DNA of 64,000 nt from Xanthomonas sp. DAR 35659. GTDB lineage: Bacteria; Pseudomonadota; Gammaproteobacteria; Xanthomonadales; Xanthomonadaceae. Under the pieces are notes generated by a model. The model saw nothing but the letters and a program-made list of their open reading frames with translations, made no database searches and had not been told where the DNA came from. The stretch spans positions 796,001 to 860,000 of the forward strand of contig NZ_CP162488.1 of assembly GCF_041242975.1 (NCBI RefSeq), read 5' to 3'. Within the stretch, counting starts at the first letter, position 1. The number at the start of each line of letters is the position of its first letter. Positions 35,707 to 46,100 of the stretch are shown one piece after another. The position numbers and the translations under genes were made by a program.

Positions 35707-36370
35707 CTGCGTTCCTGGTGGCCGTCGTACGTCGCCACAGCTTGCCGAACCGGCCCGGTGGTGTCGCTTGACAAGCGTTTTTCGGATTGCGAAAATAATT
35801 TCAAATCGATGTGGCAAGGTTCGCCAAGCGCTCCCGCGAGGTCAAGTTGCGGCGCAACATGCTGGGCGGACGTCGCCTGGCTGCGGATGTGCGCGGTTGT
35901 TGCTGGCGAGAGAGGCGCCTGGCGCTCGACGCGCTAGGCATCGCGGCATGGCATGACCTGTGCGCCGGCTGCGCCCCTGCGATGTCGGGGCGTTCTCCGT
36001 GCGTGATAGCGTCATTCTTCGACCCGCTCCATCGCGGCTCCAGGCGCGCGAGATGCGTCGACCACCCACGCGCCCACGCATTGCCCAGCGTCCATGCCGG
36101 ATGCGTGAGCGATAGCGCCGCACCTCGATCAACGCGTGCAGCACCCAGCACCGCATCGCTAGCGGCAGGCCGCACGCGCAGACGAAGAGCCGCAGGCGCA
36201 GCGACGCGCGCGACAGAATGTTCGCGGGACGCGGGTATGGTCGGCGGGACAGAGGTTTGTCCCTGGGATGGGCCTGTCCTCGACCATCGGTCGGGCGCAC
36301 CCACGCTGCTTCGCCGTGGCCTGCGCAGCGCGCGCAGACGCGCGTCAGCAGTGCGACGCGATCGTGCCGC
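35707..36370. other. Intergenic region upstream of the IclR gene
   Basis: About 660 bases with no convincing gene. The open frames are Arg/Ala-rich on both strands and lack start signals. The first ~100 bases are relatively AT-rich and carry the palindrome at 35779-35795. Confidence 0.55.
35779..35795. promoter_or_regulatory. TTTTCG-N5-CGAAAA palindrome, candidate IclR operator
   Basis: A perfect 6-bp-arm inverted repeat (17 bp) in an AT-rich patch 73 bases upstream of the IclR start. Size and symmetry fit IclR-type operators; assignment is inference. Confidence 0.45.
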
Positions 36371-36610
36371 TCAACGGGGTGGTGCCATCGGCGCGAAGCG
36401 CGGGCGGAGCGCCCCGTCGACCTCGACCTGCTCCAGGAACATCGCGTACGGTCGAACCCACAGCCCGCTGTCGTCGTACAGCGGTCGATACAGCACCATC
36501 GGCTCCAGCGTCTCGCTGCTGCGCACGACGCCGAGGACCTCGTATTCGCCGCCCTTGAAGTGGCGGTAACGGCCCAGGGCGATGTCGGGCAGGGGAGGGA
36601 GCGTGGGCAT
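36371..36610 (-). CDS. DUF1653 family protein
   Basis: 79 residues. The family core is clear: LGRYRHFKGGEYEVLGVVRS, then VLYRPLYDDSGLWVRPYAMF and LEQVEVDGALRPRF. DUF1653 proteins are small, single-domain and of unknown function, widespread in proteobacteria. ATG 36610 (MPTLPPLPDIALGRY) is the start consistent with the family; the frame stays open upstream only because of GC bias. Confidence 0.88.
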   Translation of the reverse strand: MPTLPPLPDIALGRYRHFKGGEYEVLGVVRSSETLEPMVLYRPLYDDSGLWVRPYAMFLEQVEVDGALRPRFAPMAPPR

Positions 36611-36848
36611 GGCAGTGTCGAGGTCGGGCGGGGAGGCGAGTGTAGCCGTCGTGCGCCGATCCGGTGGCGGCAGGCATGCCTTTGCACGCACGCGCATTGC
36701 CGTGCGACTGATCGCAATGCCTCGGCCGCGCGGCGCTCGCGCAGCGCGACGTGGGGGTTGCGGTTCGCCGTGTAGACATCGGTGCCCGCACTCCATGGCG
36801 CAAGCGTTGCTGGCAGACAACGGCGCGCGCTGGCGTCTAGCGTGGCGC

Positions 36849-37319
36849 ATGCGCCGAGCGACCCGCCAGCAGCCGCAACCCCCTGCGCCGAAATGGTGGC
36901 AGACCGTGTCGTTCAAGCGCGCCGCCGCCGAGGTCTCGGCGGTGCTGGTGCTGGTCGGCGGCACTTACGGCTTCGTGCAGTACGTGGAGGTCAAGCCGCT
37001 GGAGCGGCGGCTGGCCGAGGCGCAGGCCGCGGCCTGCAAGCCGGCGCCCGTCGCGCCCCTGATCGAATTCGGTCTGCTGCGGGGCGATAGCCGCGTCATC
37101 TGGGACGGCGCATTGACGGTGACCAATGCGACCCGCGGCGAGGACGGCGCGAAGACGCGATTGCGGGTGACGCCGCGCAACGGTGCGGCGGTGGAGCATG
37201 CAGGGCTGTCGCCTGGCGACAGCTTCGATGTGCCGGTTGCGGGGCAGGGCACCTACCAGGTCCACCTGAAACGCAGCACCGTCGACTTCATCGAAGGGAC
37301 CGTGTTGCATCGGCGCTGA
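36849..37319 (+). CDS. Membrane-anchored hypothetical protein with periplasmic domain
   Basis: About 156 residues: basic N-terminus (MRRATRQQPQPPAPKWWQTV), one membrane segment (AAEVSAVLVLVGGTYGFVQYV, ~26-46), a short helix (EVKPLERRLAEAQAAACK) and a beta-rich domain ending STVDFIEGTVLHRR. Start uncertain: ATG 36849 gives a compact anchor; ATG 36795 would add 18 residues. No clear ribosome-binding site at either. Function unknown. Confidence 0.6.
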   Translation: MRRATRQQPQPPAPKWWQTVSFKRAAAEVSAVLVLVGGTYGFVQYVEVKPLERRLAEAQAAACKPAPVAPLIEFGLLRGDSRVIWDGALTVTNATRGEDGAKTRLRVTPRNGAAVEHAGLSPGDSFDVPVAGQGTYQVHLKRSTVDFIEGTVLHRR

Positions 37320-37355
37320 GGCGCGTGTCGCTGCGCATGGCGGCGGCGCGCCTCA
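37317..37355. terminator. Convergent hairpin containing both stop codons
   Basis: TGAGGCGCG / CGCGCCTCA, 9-bp stem; the TGA of the plus-strand gene and the stop of the minus-strand gene lie in opposite arms. Loop of 21 bases, so moderate strength. Confidence 0.4.
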
Positions 37356-38108
37356 CTGCGCCCGTGCGTTCTCCACGGCAATGCCGTTCTCGTACACGGT
37401 CAGCGTGCGTGCACGTCCCTCCGCCGCCGGCGCGAACACGAAGCGCAGGTCGCGCTCCTCGGCGAAGAAGCGTGTCGGCGTCTCGGCGCGCAGGGTCACG
37501 ACGAGCGTGCCGGCGGTGAGCGTCAGATGGTCGCCATCCACCGCGACGCGGATCTCGCCGACGTGCCGGCCGAGGTAGCGGCCGGCGTAGCCGGCCAGCA
37601 CTTCCCGGGCCAAGGTCAGGTGCGTGGCGGGCGCGACATACGCCACCGCGCCGTGCGCATAGCTGTAGATGCGGCGCATGCGCCATTGGCCGTCCAGCCA
37701 CTGCCACAGGTTGGTGAATTCGGCCTGCCCATCCAGGCGCTCGGGCTCGCCATCCCGTTGCACGTAAAAGCGATGCGTGCCCGACAGCAATGCGAAACCA
37801 CCGGCCAGCGGATGGAACTGCACACTGCTGGCGACCGCTTCGCGGGGCAGGCGCAGCGCCGGGTCGGCGCAGGGCCCCTCGCGCAGGGATTGCAGGACCG
37901 CCCGCCTGGTGGCGGTCAGGCCGGTCTTGTCGTGGTAGAACTCCACATCGTCGGTGAGCGACTCGGCCATCGCGCGCATGTCGCAGGCGTTGTAGGCCTG
38001 CCAGTAGCGCGCGTCGGCGTCGCGCACCGCCGCTTCGTCGCTGGCCGCCGCGGCCGCGGTACCGCTCAGGACCAACAGCGCGAGCAGCACGAGACTAGGA
38101 AGGCGCAT
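37353..38108 (-). CDS. Exported SnoaL/DUF4440-like protein
   Basis: 251 residues with a signal peptide (MRLPSLVLLALLVLSGTAAA). The N-terminal half is NTF2/SnoaL-like (VRDADARYWQAYNACDMRAM, then AESLTDDVEFYHDKTGLT), a fold used by many periplasmic or secreted bacterial proteins of unknown function. The C-terminal ~90 residues form a separate beta-domain (LAGYAGRYLGRHVGEIRVAV), like the small domain often following a serine-hydrolase or DUF4440 module. Converges with the preceding gene. Confidence 0.8.
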   Translation of the reverse strand: MRLPSLVLLALLVLSGTAAAAASDEAAVRDADARYWQAYNACDMRAMAESLTDDVEFYHDKTGLTATRRAVLQSLREGPCADPALRLPREAVASSVQFHPLAGGFALLSGTHRFYVQRDGEPERLDGQAEFTNLWQWLDGQWRMRRIYSYAHGAVAYVAPATHLTLAREVLAGYAGRYLGRHVGEIRVAVDGDHLTLTAGTLVVTLRAETPTRFFAEERDLRFVFAPAAEGRARTLTVYENGIAVENARAQ

Positions 38109-38275
38109 GGCGAACTCCGGGAAGCGCGCGACGATTGCAGCGCATCGGCCTGCGCGTGGCGCGTGCATGAGGTCATGGGCACCAATGGCCTTGCCTCCCG
38201 CGCGGCAACGCATGCGCAATGCCGAGCCTACTGCGCTATTCTCGGAGGAATGACGAGGGGAGAAGGAGCCCGACC

Positions 38276-38470
38276 GTGAAATGGGTGGCTGCGTTTGGAG
38301 TGATCGTGGGGACGTCTTCCTGCCTGCCGATGGCGCGCGCCGATGCGGCGGACGAGCACGGCGAACGGCGCATCTCGCTGCCGGCGACACGGATCTTCCC
38401 GTGCCTCAAGGTCGGCTGTGGCGGCAAGCCACGCGTGGACGTGGTCGCGCAACTCCGCGCTGCGCGATAG
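38276..38470 (+). CDS. Small exported protein, 64 residues
   Basis: Signal peptide (VKWVAAFGVIVGTSSC, cleavage probably after ARADA) and a ~40-residue mature part with two Cys (FPCLKVGCGGK) that could form a disulfide. GTG start with GGAG seven bases upstream. No family recognised. Confidence 0.6.
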   Translation: MKWVAAFGVIVGTSSCLPMARADAADEHGERRISLPATRIFPCLKVGCGGKPRVDVVAQLRAAR

Positions 38471-38732
38471 GCACGGCTGGCATCAATTCGCTGAAACTCA
38501 TGGTGCATGATGCAGTGGCGCATCGCCCGCTCCGATGGAATGGTGGGCTCGGGGAATCGGGCGAACCGGCCGATTTCCACATCCCTTCGTCCGGACCGTG
38601 GGCACACACGCGGCAGCCGGCGCGCATGCGGCCCCCGCGCTGGGGTCGCCCTCGTAGTCACCGATCGAACATGCGCGATCCGGGAGGACAAGGCTTGCCC
38701 ATGGGCATGAGAAACGGCAGGGACAAGCCGCG

Positions 38733-39479
38733 ATGAACACCGGTACGCCGCCGCCTGCGGACGCAAAAAACGATCCGGGGCCGGCACTGGCCGGGTTGCG
38801 CGTCGCGGTGGTCGAGGACGATCCGGAACTGCGCGCGATCATCCTCGATGAGCTGCGCCACGAAGGCGCGCAGGCGTTCGGCTTCGGCAGCGCCGAGGCG
38901 CTGTACCGGCATCTGCTCGGCACCGCCTGCGAGGTGGTGGTGCTGGACGTCGGGTTGCCGGGCGAAGACGGCTATTCGGTGGCGCGCTATCTGCGTCAGA
39001 TCGTGCCGCATGCGGGCATCGTGATGCTCACCGGGCGCGGCGCCAACACCGACATGGCGCGCGGCCTCACCCAGGGCGCCGACCTGTACCTGGTCAAGCC
39101 GCTGGACGTGGAGCTGCTGATCGCGGCGCTGCTCAACCTGCGCAGGCGCCTGCAACCCGCGGTGCCGCCCACGGAGGCGACCACGCGCGACTGGCGGCTC
39201 AGCGACGATGGCTGGACGCTGTTCTCGCCGGAGCTGCGCTCGCTGGCGCTGACCGAGGCCGAGCGTGGCCTGCTCAAGGCGCTGTTCGCGCAGCGCGGCG
39301 CGCCGGTGGACCGCGACACGCTGATCGCTGCGGTCACCGATGCGCCCTGGGATTTCGATCCGCATCGCCTCGAAGTGCTGGTGCATCGGCTGCGCGCCCG
39401 GGTGACGACGGCGGTGGCGGCGACGCTGCCGCTGCGCGCCGTGCGCGGGCAGGGCTACCTGCTGGGCGAGACCGCCTAG
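38733..39479 (+). CDS. OmpR-family response regulator, no adjacent histidine kinase
   Basis: 248 residues. Receiver domain with VEDDPE (27-32), phospho-acceptor Asp72 in VLDVGLPG, Thr100 and Lys122 (VKPLD), then a C-terminal winged helix ending VRGQGYLLG. A ~20-residue Pro/Ala-rich extension precedes the receiver. The effector domain is short and divergent from the OmpR consensus but keeps the winged-helix C-terminus. No histidine kinase gene is in the neighbourhood, so its partner is elsewhere or it is an orphan. Upstream of the large surface-protein operon, but separated by 625 bases. Confidence 0.92.
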   Translation: MNTGTPPPADAKNDPGPALAGLRVAVVEDDPELRAIILDELRHEGAQAFGFGSAEALYRHLLGTACEVVVLDVGLPGEDGYSVARYLRQIVPHAGIVMLTGRGANTDMARGLTQGADLYLVKPLDVELLIAALLNLRRRLQPAVPPTEATTRDWRLSDDGWTLFSPELRSLALTEAERGLLKALFAQRGAPVDRDTLIAAVTDAPWDFDPHRLEVLVHRLRARVTTAVAATLPLRAVRGQGYLLGETA

Positions 39480-40104
39480 CCGCCGCCGCCGCGCGCTGGC
39501 CGGGCACGCCGTGCCTGGCGCGCGTGCGACACACACACGCGGGCAGTGTCCGGGCGACTAGGCGATGGCGCTGCCTGGCATGTCGGTGCGCACCGTGGTG
39601 GGTGCCCATACCCATGCGCCACGCGCCGTTCGCACCCGACGCAGCCCGACGAGATTCTCGCGACGCCCCACATGGCGCCTGACACGCGCGCATCGGGCTG
39701 CCGGGCATGACGCTGCGGCCTGTGCGCCGACTGCGCCGGCAAGCCGCGCTACGCATCGCCAGCGCGTGCCACGCGCTGGCCGGTCCTGCACGATCGGTAG
39801 ACAGATCGCACCCCATGCCGCTCGCGCGCCTGCGTTCGGCTCCCATCACAGACCCGCCACGGGTGCTGTCCCAGTGCCGTTGCGCCATGCGTCTCGTTGC
39901 GGGCGTGAGCAAGTGAGAGCGAACGCGAACCACTGCTACTGACTCCCCGCACCCCCCTGCGCAGAATCCGCGCCACCACACCGGCAGGCCCCGCCTGCGC
40001 GTTCGGAGTGGGTTCCGATCCCGATCGTCAGCACGCCCCGCACGGCCCAGGCCCGGGGCGTCGGATCGCGGGTCCGGTTTGCATGTTTGGGGAGAGAGAG
40101 GCAC
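39480..40104. other. Intergenic region before the surface-protein operon
   Basis: About 625 bases, no convincing gene; GC-rich with short Arg-rich open frames on both strands. Expected to contain the operon promoter and a long leader, but no promoter motif is clear. Confidence 0.5.
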
Positions 40105-43100
40105 ATGGATTATCTGATGCGCGGCAGCCGTGCGGCTGCGTTGCGGGTGTGGGCGCGTGTCGCCTGCGGCGACCACCGGGTCACGGGACTGGCTGGGCGA
40201 CGCCTGCGGTTGTTGCTGGCCGTGCTGCTGGCCGCGCCCGCGCTGGCCGCGGCCGCGGACCTGCAGATCACCAACCTGTCCGACACCGGCTACGATCCGA
40301 CCCCGGCCGGCGGCAACGTCGTCTACAGCGTCACCGTCGAGAACAGCGCCGCCGATACGGTCAACGACGCGGTGGTGATCTTCGACCTGCCCGCCGGCGC
40401 CCGCGCCGGCGCGCCGCTGCCGGCCGCCTGCAGCGTGGCCGCCGGCAACGCGCAGCGCATCGAGTGCCGGGTCGGCACCCTGGTCGGCACCTTCTCCTCC
40501 AACGGCGCGCCGGTAACCTTCCAGTTGCCGGTGAGCACGGTCGGCCTGGCCCCGGGCACGATCGAGATCCGCGGCGCGATCGGCGTGGAAAGCGGACTGC
40601 CGGCGGCGACGACGCCGATCGCCTCGCTGGCCGACGCCGATCCGTTCTTCGCCGGCGACAGCAACGCGGCCAACAACCGTCGCCTGGAAGCGACCACGCT
40701 GGAATCGGCGGGCGACCTGAGCGTGGAGAAGACCGCCACGCCGAATCCGGTCGTCGCCGGTGCCGAGGTCACCTACACCGTCACCGTGCGTAACGCCGGC
40801 CCCAGCGCCTCGGCCGGCTTCAGCGTGATCGACACGCTGCCGGCCGCGGTGCAGTACGTGGCCAACAGCTTCAGCGGCAGCGGCTGGACCTTCAACAGCG
40901 GCAGCATGACCGCCACCCACGCCGGCGCGCTGGCCAACGGCGGCAGCAGCAGCTTCACCTTCCGCGCCCGCGTCACCGCCGCCAGCGGCAACATCGTCAA
41001 CACCGCGCGGGTGGAGGCCGGCAGCACGCCGGATCCGTTGCCCGACAACAACACCGGCAGCGTGACCACCGCAGTCAACGCCGGCGCCGACCTGGCGCTG
41101 AGCAAGAGCGTCAACCCGTCGCCGGCGATCTCCGGCCAGCCGGTGACCTTCAACATCCAGGTGCGCAACCAGGGCCCCAGCGCGGCGGTCAATCCGCGTT
41201 TCGTCGACAACCTGCCGAGCGGCTTCCTGGCCAGCGGCGGCACCGCGCCGGCCGGCTGGACCTGCACCAACAGCAACGGCAACGCCACCCGCACCTGCGC
41301 GTTGAACGGCAGCCTGGCGGTCGGTGCCGTGGCCGACTTCACCATCGACAGCACGGTGCCGGCGTCCGGCACCAACAGCAGCGGCGACGTCACCAACAGC
41401 GCCACCGCCAGTTCCGATACGCCCGACGCGAACAACACCGACAACACCGGCAGCACCACCTTCACCGTGCTCGCCGACGGTGCCGACCTGTCGCTGCAGA
41501 AGACCAAGACGCCGGCGCTGGTGCCGGTGTGGAGCGGGGTCGGCAGCGATCTGGACAGCCGCATGACCAGCACCATCGTGGTGCGCAACCTGGGTCCGCG
41601 CCCGGCCACCGGCCAGGTGCAGGCGGTGGATACGCTGGCCAGCGGCGAAGAACTGCTGCAGCCGGACGGCAGCGTGGCGCAGCCCGGCGTGCCGTTCGCC
41701 AGCGGCGCGTGGACCTGCGTCGTGGACCAGGCCTACAGCGGCGGAAGCGTGCAGCACGTGACCTGCGACCTCGGCGCCGGTTCGCTGCCATTGGCGGTGG
41801 GCGCGCAGGCGCCGACCCTGCAGTTGCTGACCCGCGCGCGCAGTTCCTCGGCCAACCTGCTCAACAACGCCTGCACCGGCGGCTCCGGCGGCTCGATCGA
41901 ACCGCTGACCGGCAACGGCATCGACCGCGATCCGGTCACCGGCAACGATTGCTCGGGCGCGGGTACCCGCACCACCGACGAGCGCGCCGACCTGTCCATC
42001 GCCAAGCAGACCAATGGCGCCGGCACCGCCGACAACGTGCTGGCGGCCAACCAGGACACGCTCACCTACACCCTGACCGTGACCAACAACGGCCCGGACA
42101 GCACCACCGGCGTGGTGGTCAACGACACCGTGCCCGGCTTCGTCGGCGGCCGTACCCAGCTCAGCGTGATCACCACCCCGGCCGGCTGGACCTGCGGCAT
42201 CAACGGCGCCTCGGTGGTGTGCCGCTCGGGCACCACCGCCCTGGGCAACGGCGCCAGCGCGCAGATCGTCATCCAGGTCAAGCGCGCGCTGTTCGACAGC
42301 TTCAACCAGCCCAACGGCACCTGCGGCGGCACCGCCATCAGCGGCGCGTTCTGCAACACCGCCGGGGTCGGCATCGATGCGGCCGTGGCCGGGTCGGTGG
42401 GCGAGCTCAACGGCAGCAACAACCAGGCCTCGGACTGGATCCGCATCGCGCGCGTGGCCAACGTCGCCACCACCGCCAAGACCATTTCCTCGGGCACGCC
42501 CGGCCGCGCCGGCGTCAACACCACCTACGTGATGTCCTACCTCAACCAGGGTCCGTCGACGGTGCCCGGGGTGATCTTCCGCGACGTGTTCACCCTGCCG
42601 GCCAACGACACCGGCTTCGTGCTGGTGTCCGCGCAGCGCACCGGCGCCGGCACCCGCACCTGCACCGCGACCGCCGGCGCCGGGGTCACCGTGACCGCCA
42701 CCGCCGGCGGCAACTCCTACGCCAACCCGACCGGCTCGCCGGCGCAGGTCAGCGTGCAGTGCCCGGCGCTGGCCTCGATGACCAACCAGCAGACCGAAAC
42801 CCTGCAGGTGGTGATCCGGCCCAACGTCAACAGCGGCAACACCGGCCGCCAGTTCGACAACGTCGCCGACTTCGTGATCGATCTCGATGGCGACGGCGTC
42901 GGCGACGCCACTGCGGGCACCGACGGCAACGGCAACACCTACGACTTCAACACCGACACCAGCGACGACAGCAAGAGCGCGCAGCTGCCGTTCGAGGCCG
43001 GCCAGGTCGACCTGATCACCAACAAGGTGGACACCGGCTTCACCGGCGGCGTGGACCCGCTCGGCTTCGACGCGACCAATGCCGCGGCGAACCTGATCAC

Positions 43101-46100
43101 CTACCGCGTCACCATCCGCAACAACGGCCCGTCGGTCGCCACCGACGTGCGCCTGGCCGACACCTTCACGCCGCCGGCCGGCCGCACCGTCACCTTCATC
43201 GGCGCCTCGGCCACGCCGACCGGCACCTTCGATCCGGCCGCCTGTACGGTGACGTCCGGCAGCAATCCCACCGTGGGCGCTGCGCAGGTACTGAACTGCG
43301 TGATGCCCGGAATCGGCTTCAGCAGCAACGTCGCCGGCGTGGTCGCTTCCGGCCAGACCAGCACGCTGTACCTGCGCTATCGCTACGACACCCCGCCCGG
43401 CGCGGCCGGCGACACGGTCAGCAACCTGGCCATGGCCAGCTCGGCCGAGACCGACAGCAACACCGCCAACAACGACGCCAGCCAGGAAACCACGATCCGC
43501 GCCTCGGCCGACGTGGGCGTGAGCAAGCACGTGCTCACCACCGCGCCCGACGCCGATCCGGACGCGACGTTGCCGGCCAACGCCACTTCGGTGGGCCTGC
43601 GCCAGCCGTTCTTCTACGTCATCGACGGCATCAACAACGGGCCCGGCGCGAGCCTGTCGCGCGACCGCAGCGGCAGCAGCCCGCTCAACGGCACCGGCAC
43701 CGTGGTCAGCGACACCCTGCCCGCCGGATTGGTGGTGGTCGGCCAGGTGACCTGGCAGAAGAAGGGCCCGATCCCGGGCGGTGGCGGCGGCGAAGTGCCC
43801 AACGGCACCGGCACCTGCAGCCAGGCCTCGGCCACGCTGACCTGCAACCTCGGCGACGTCACCGTCGGCGGCAAGCTGCGCATCGTGGTGCCGGTGCGCT
43901 GGGATAACTACCCGGGTGCGTCGGCGATCAACAACACCGCCACCATCGCCACCGAGCAGGTCGATCGCGTTCCTGCCAACAACACCTCCACCGTGCCGAT
44001 CCTGGTCACCCGGGCATCGCTGGCCGGTACCGTGTTCGAGGACCGCGACCGTGCGGGCGGCAATGGCGGCGTGCGCCAGAACGGCGAACCCGGCATCGCC
44101 GGCGTCACCCTCGTGCTGAGCGGCACCGATGCCTACGGCAATGCGGTCAACCGCAGCACCACCACCGCGTCCGACGGCAGCTACAGCTTCGACAACCTGT
44201 CGGCGGCCGGCGCGGGCGGCTATACGCTGACCCAGACCCAGCCCACCGGCTACCGCAATGGCCCGGTGGATCCGCCGGCCGCCGGCGCCAGCGCGCCGTC
44301 GCTGGGCGGCACCTATGCCGCCGGCAGTCCCAACTCCAGCTACACCACGATCCCGGTCGGCGCGACCGATGCGGCCGTGCGCTACGACTTCCCGGAAGTG
44401 CGCCGCCCCAGCCTGTCCGGCCGGGTCTACGTGGACCTCAATTTCAACAACGTGCGCGACGGCGGCGACCCGGCGATCGCCGGCGCCACCGTGGAACTGC
44501 TCGATGCCGTCACCGGCGCGGTGCTGGCCACCACCAGCACCGACGGCAATGGTGCTTACCGGTTCGACGACCTGGACCCGACCCTGACCTACAGCGTGCG
44601 CGAGCCGCTGCCGGCCGGGCAGTACAGCAACCGTCCCAGCGCGATCAATCCCGGCCAGATCGGCGGCGCGGCGTGCGCGCCGGGCAGCTGCGTGGCCGGC
44701 ACCGCGGTCGCTGCCCCCGGCGGCCCGGACGCGGCGAGCACCGACCGCCTCTCGCAGATCCAGCTGGGCGCGGGCCTGGACGGCACCGAGTTCAACTTCG
44801 GCGAGAACCCCAGCGGCAGCGCGATCCAGGGACGGGTCTGGCGCGACGACGACAACGACGGCGTGATCGACCCGGCCGAGACAGGCCTGGCCGACGTGGA
44901 CGTGGTGCTGACCGGCACCGACCAGAACGGCCAGGCGGTCAACCTGACCACCAAGACCGACGCCAGCGGCAACTACAGCTTCCTCGGCCTGCTGCCGGGC
45001 ACCTACACGGTGACCGAGCCGACCCAGCCGAGCGGCACCCTCAACGGCAAGACCGTGCCCGGCGACAAGGGCGGCACCGCCACCGGCGTGACCACCACGC
45101 CGTCGGCGATCGCCAGCATCGTGCTCGGCGCCAACCAGCAGGGCCAGCACTACGACTTCGGCGAAGTGGCGGCGGCGTCGCTGTCCGGCCGCGTGTACTA
45201 CGACAACGACGACAACGGCGTGATCGGCAGCGACGAGTCGGGCATCGCCAACGTGCGCGTGGTGCTGACCGGCACCGACGATCTAGGCGCCGCGGTGCAG
45301 CTGAGCGTGCAGACCGATGCGCAGGGCCACTACCGCTTCGAGAACCTGCGTCCGGGCACCTACACGGTGACCGAACCCGATCAGCCCGCCGATACCCGCA
45401 ACGGCCTCACCACGGCCGGCACCGTCGGCGGCGCCACGCGCGGCGTGGCGACCCCGCGCGAGACCGTGCCGTCGGCGATTTCCGCGGTGGTGCTGGCCCC
45501 GGGCGCGCAGTCGATCGACAACAACTTCGGCGAGATCGCCAACACCCCGGACCTGGTCGTCAGCAAGATCGCCGACCCGGTCAAGTTCACCGTCAACAAC
45601 ACCGCGCGCTACACCATCAGCGTGCGCAACATCGGCCCGCGTCCGACCGCCGGCGTGTACCAGGTGCAGGACCGCCTGCCGCCGGGCGTGACCCTGGCGG
45701 CGTTGCCCACCGGCAGCGGCTGGACCTGCACCGGCGCGGTCGGCGCCGATCGCTTCAGCTGCGATGCCAGCGCGGTGATCGCGTCCGGGCAGACCGCCAG
45801 CGAGCGCATCCAGGTGCAGGTCGCGGTCGGCGCCGCGGCGGCGACCGGCGCTCCGGTCAACAACGCGGTGCTGGTGCAGGGCGGCGGCGAAGATGCCGTG
45901 CACGGCCCGACGCCGGCCGAACGCGGCGCGTTCGAGGGCGACGTGACCCAACTGCCGGTGTGCGATCCGGCGATCACCCAGAACGCCTGCCGCCTGCCGA
46001 CGCAGGTGCAACTGGCGGCCTCGCTCTCCGGCACCGTGTGGTTCGACGGCGGCAGCCAGGAGCGCCAGCTCGATGGCGGCGACCAGCGCCTGCAGGGCTG

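Noticed and set aside
35811..36569. Plus-strand open frame of ~250 codons
   Set aside because: Arg/Ala-rich in every frame, no ribosome-binding site, no similarity to known folds; overlaps the real DUF1653 gene on the other strand.
39334..45150. Very long minus-strand open frame (over 1900 codons) antisense to the giant gene
   Set aside because: It is His/Val/Gly/Arg-rich, has no domain or signal, and follows from GC-rich third positions of the real plus-strand gene. Similar antisense frames at 12917-15964, 15961-19167 and 47478-50969 are rejected for the same reason.
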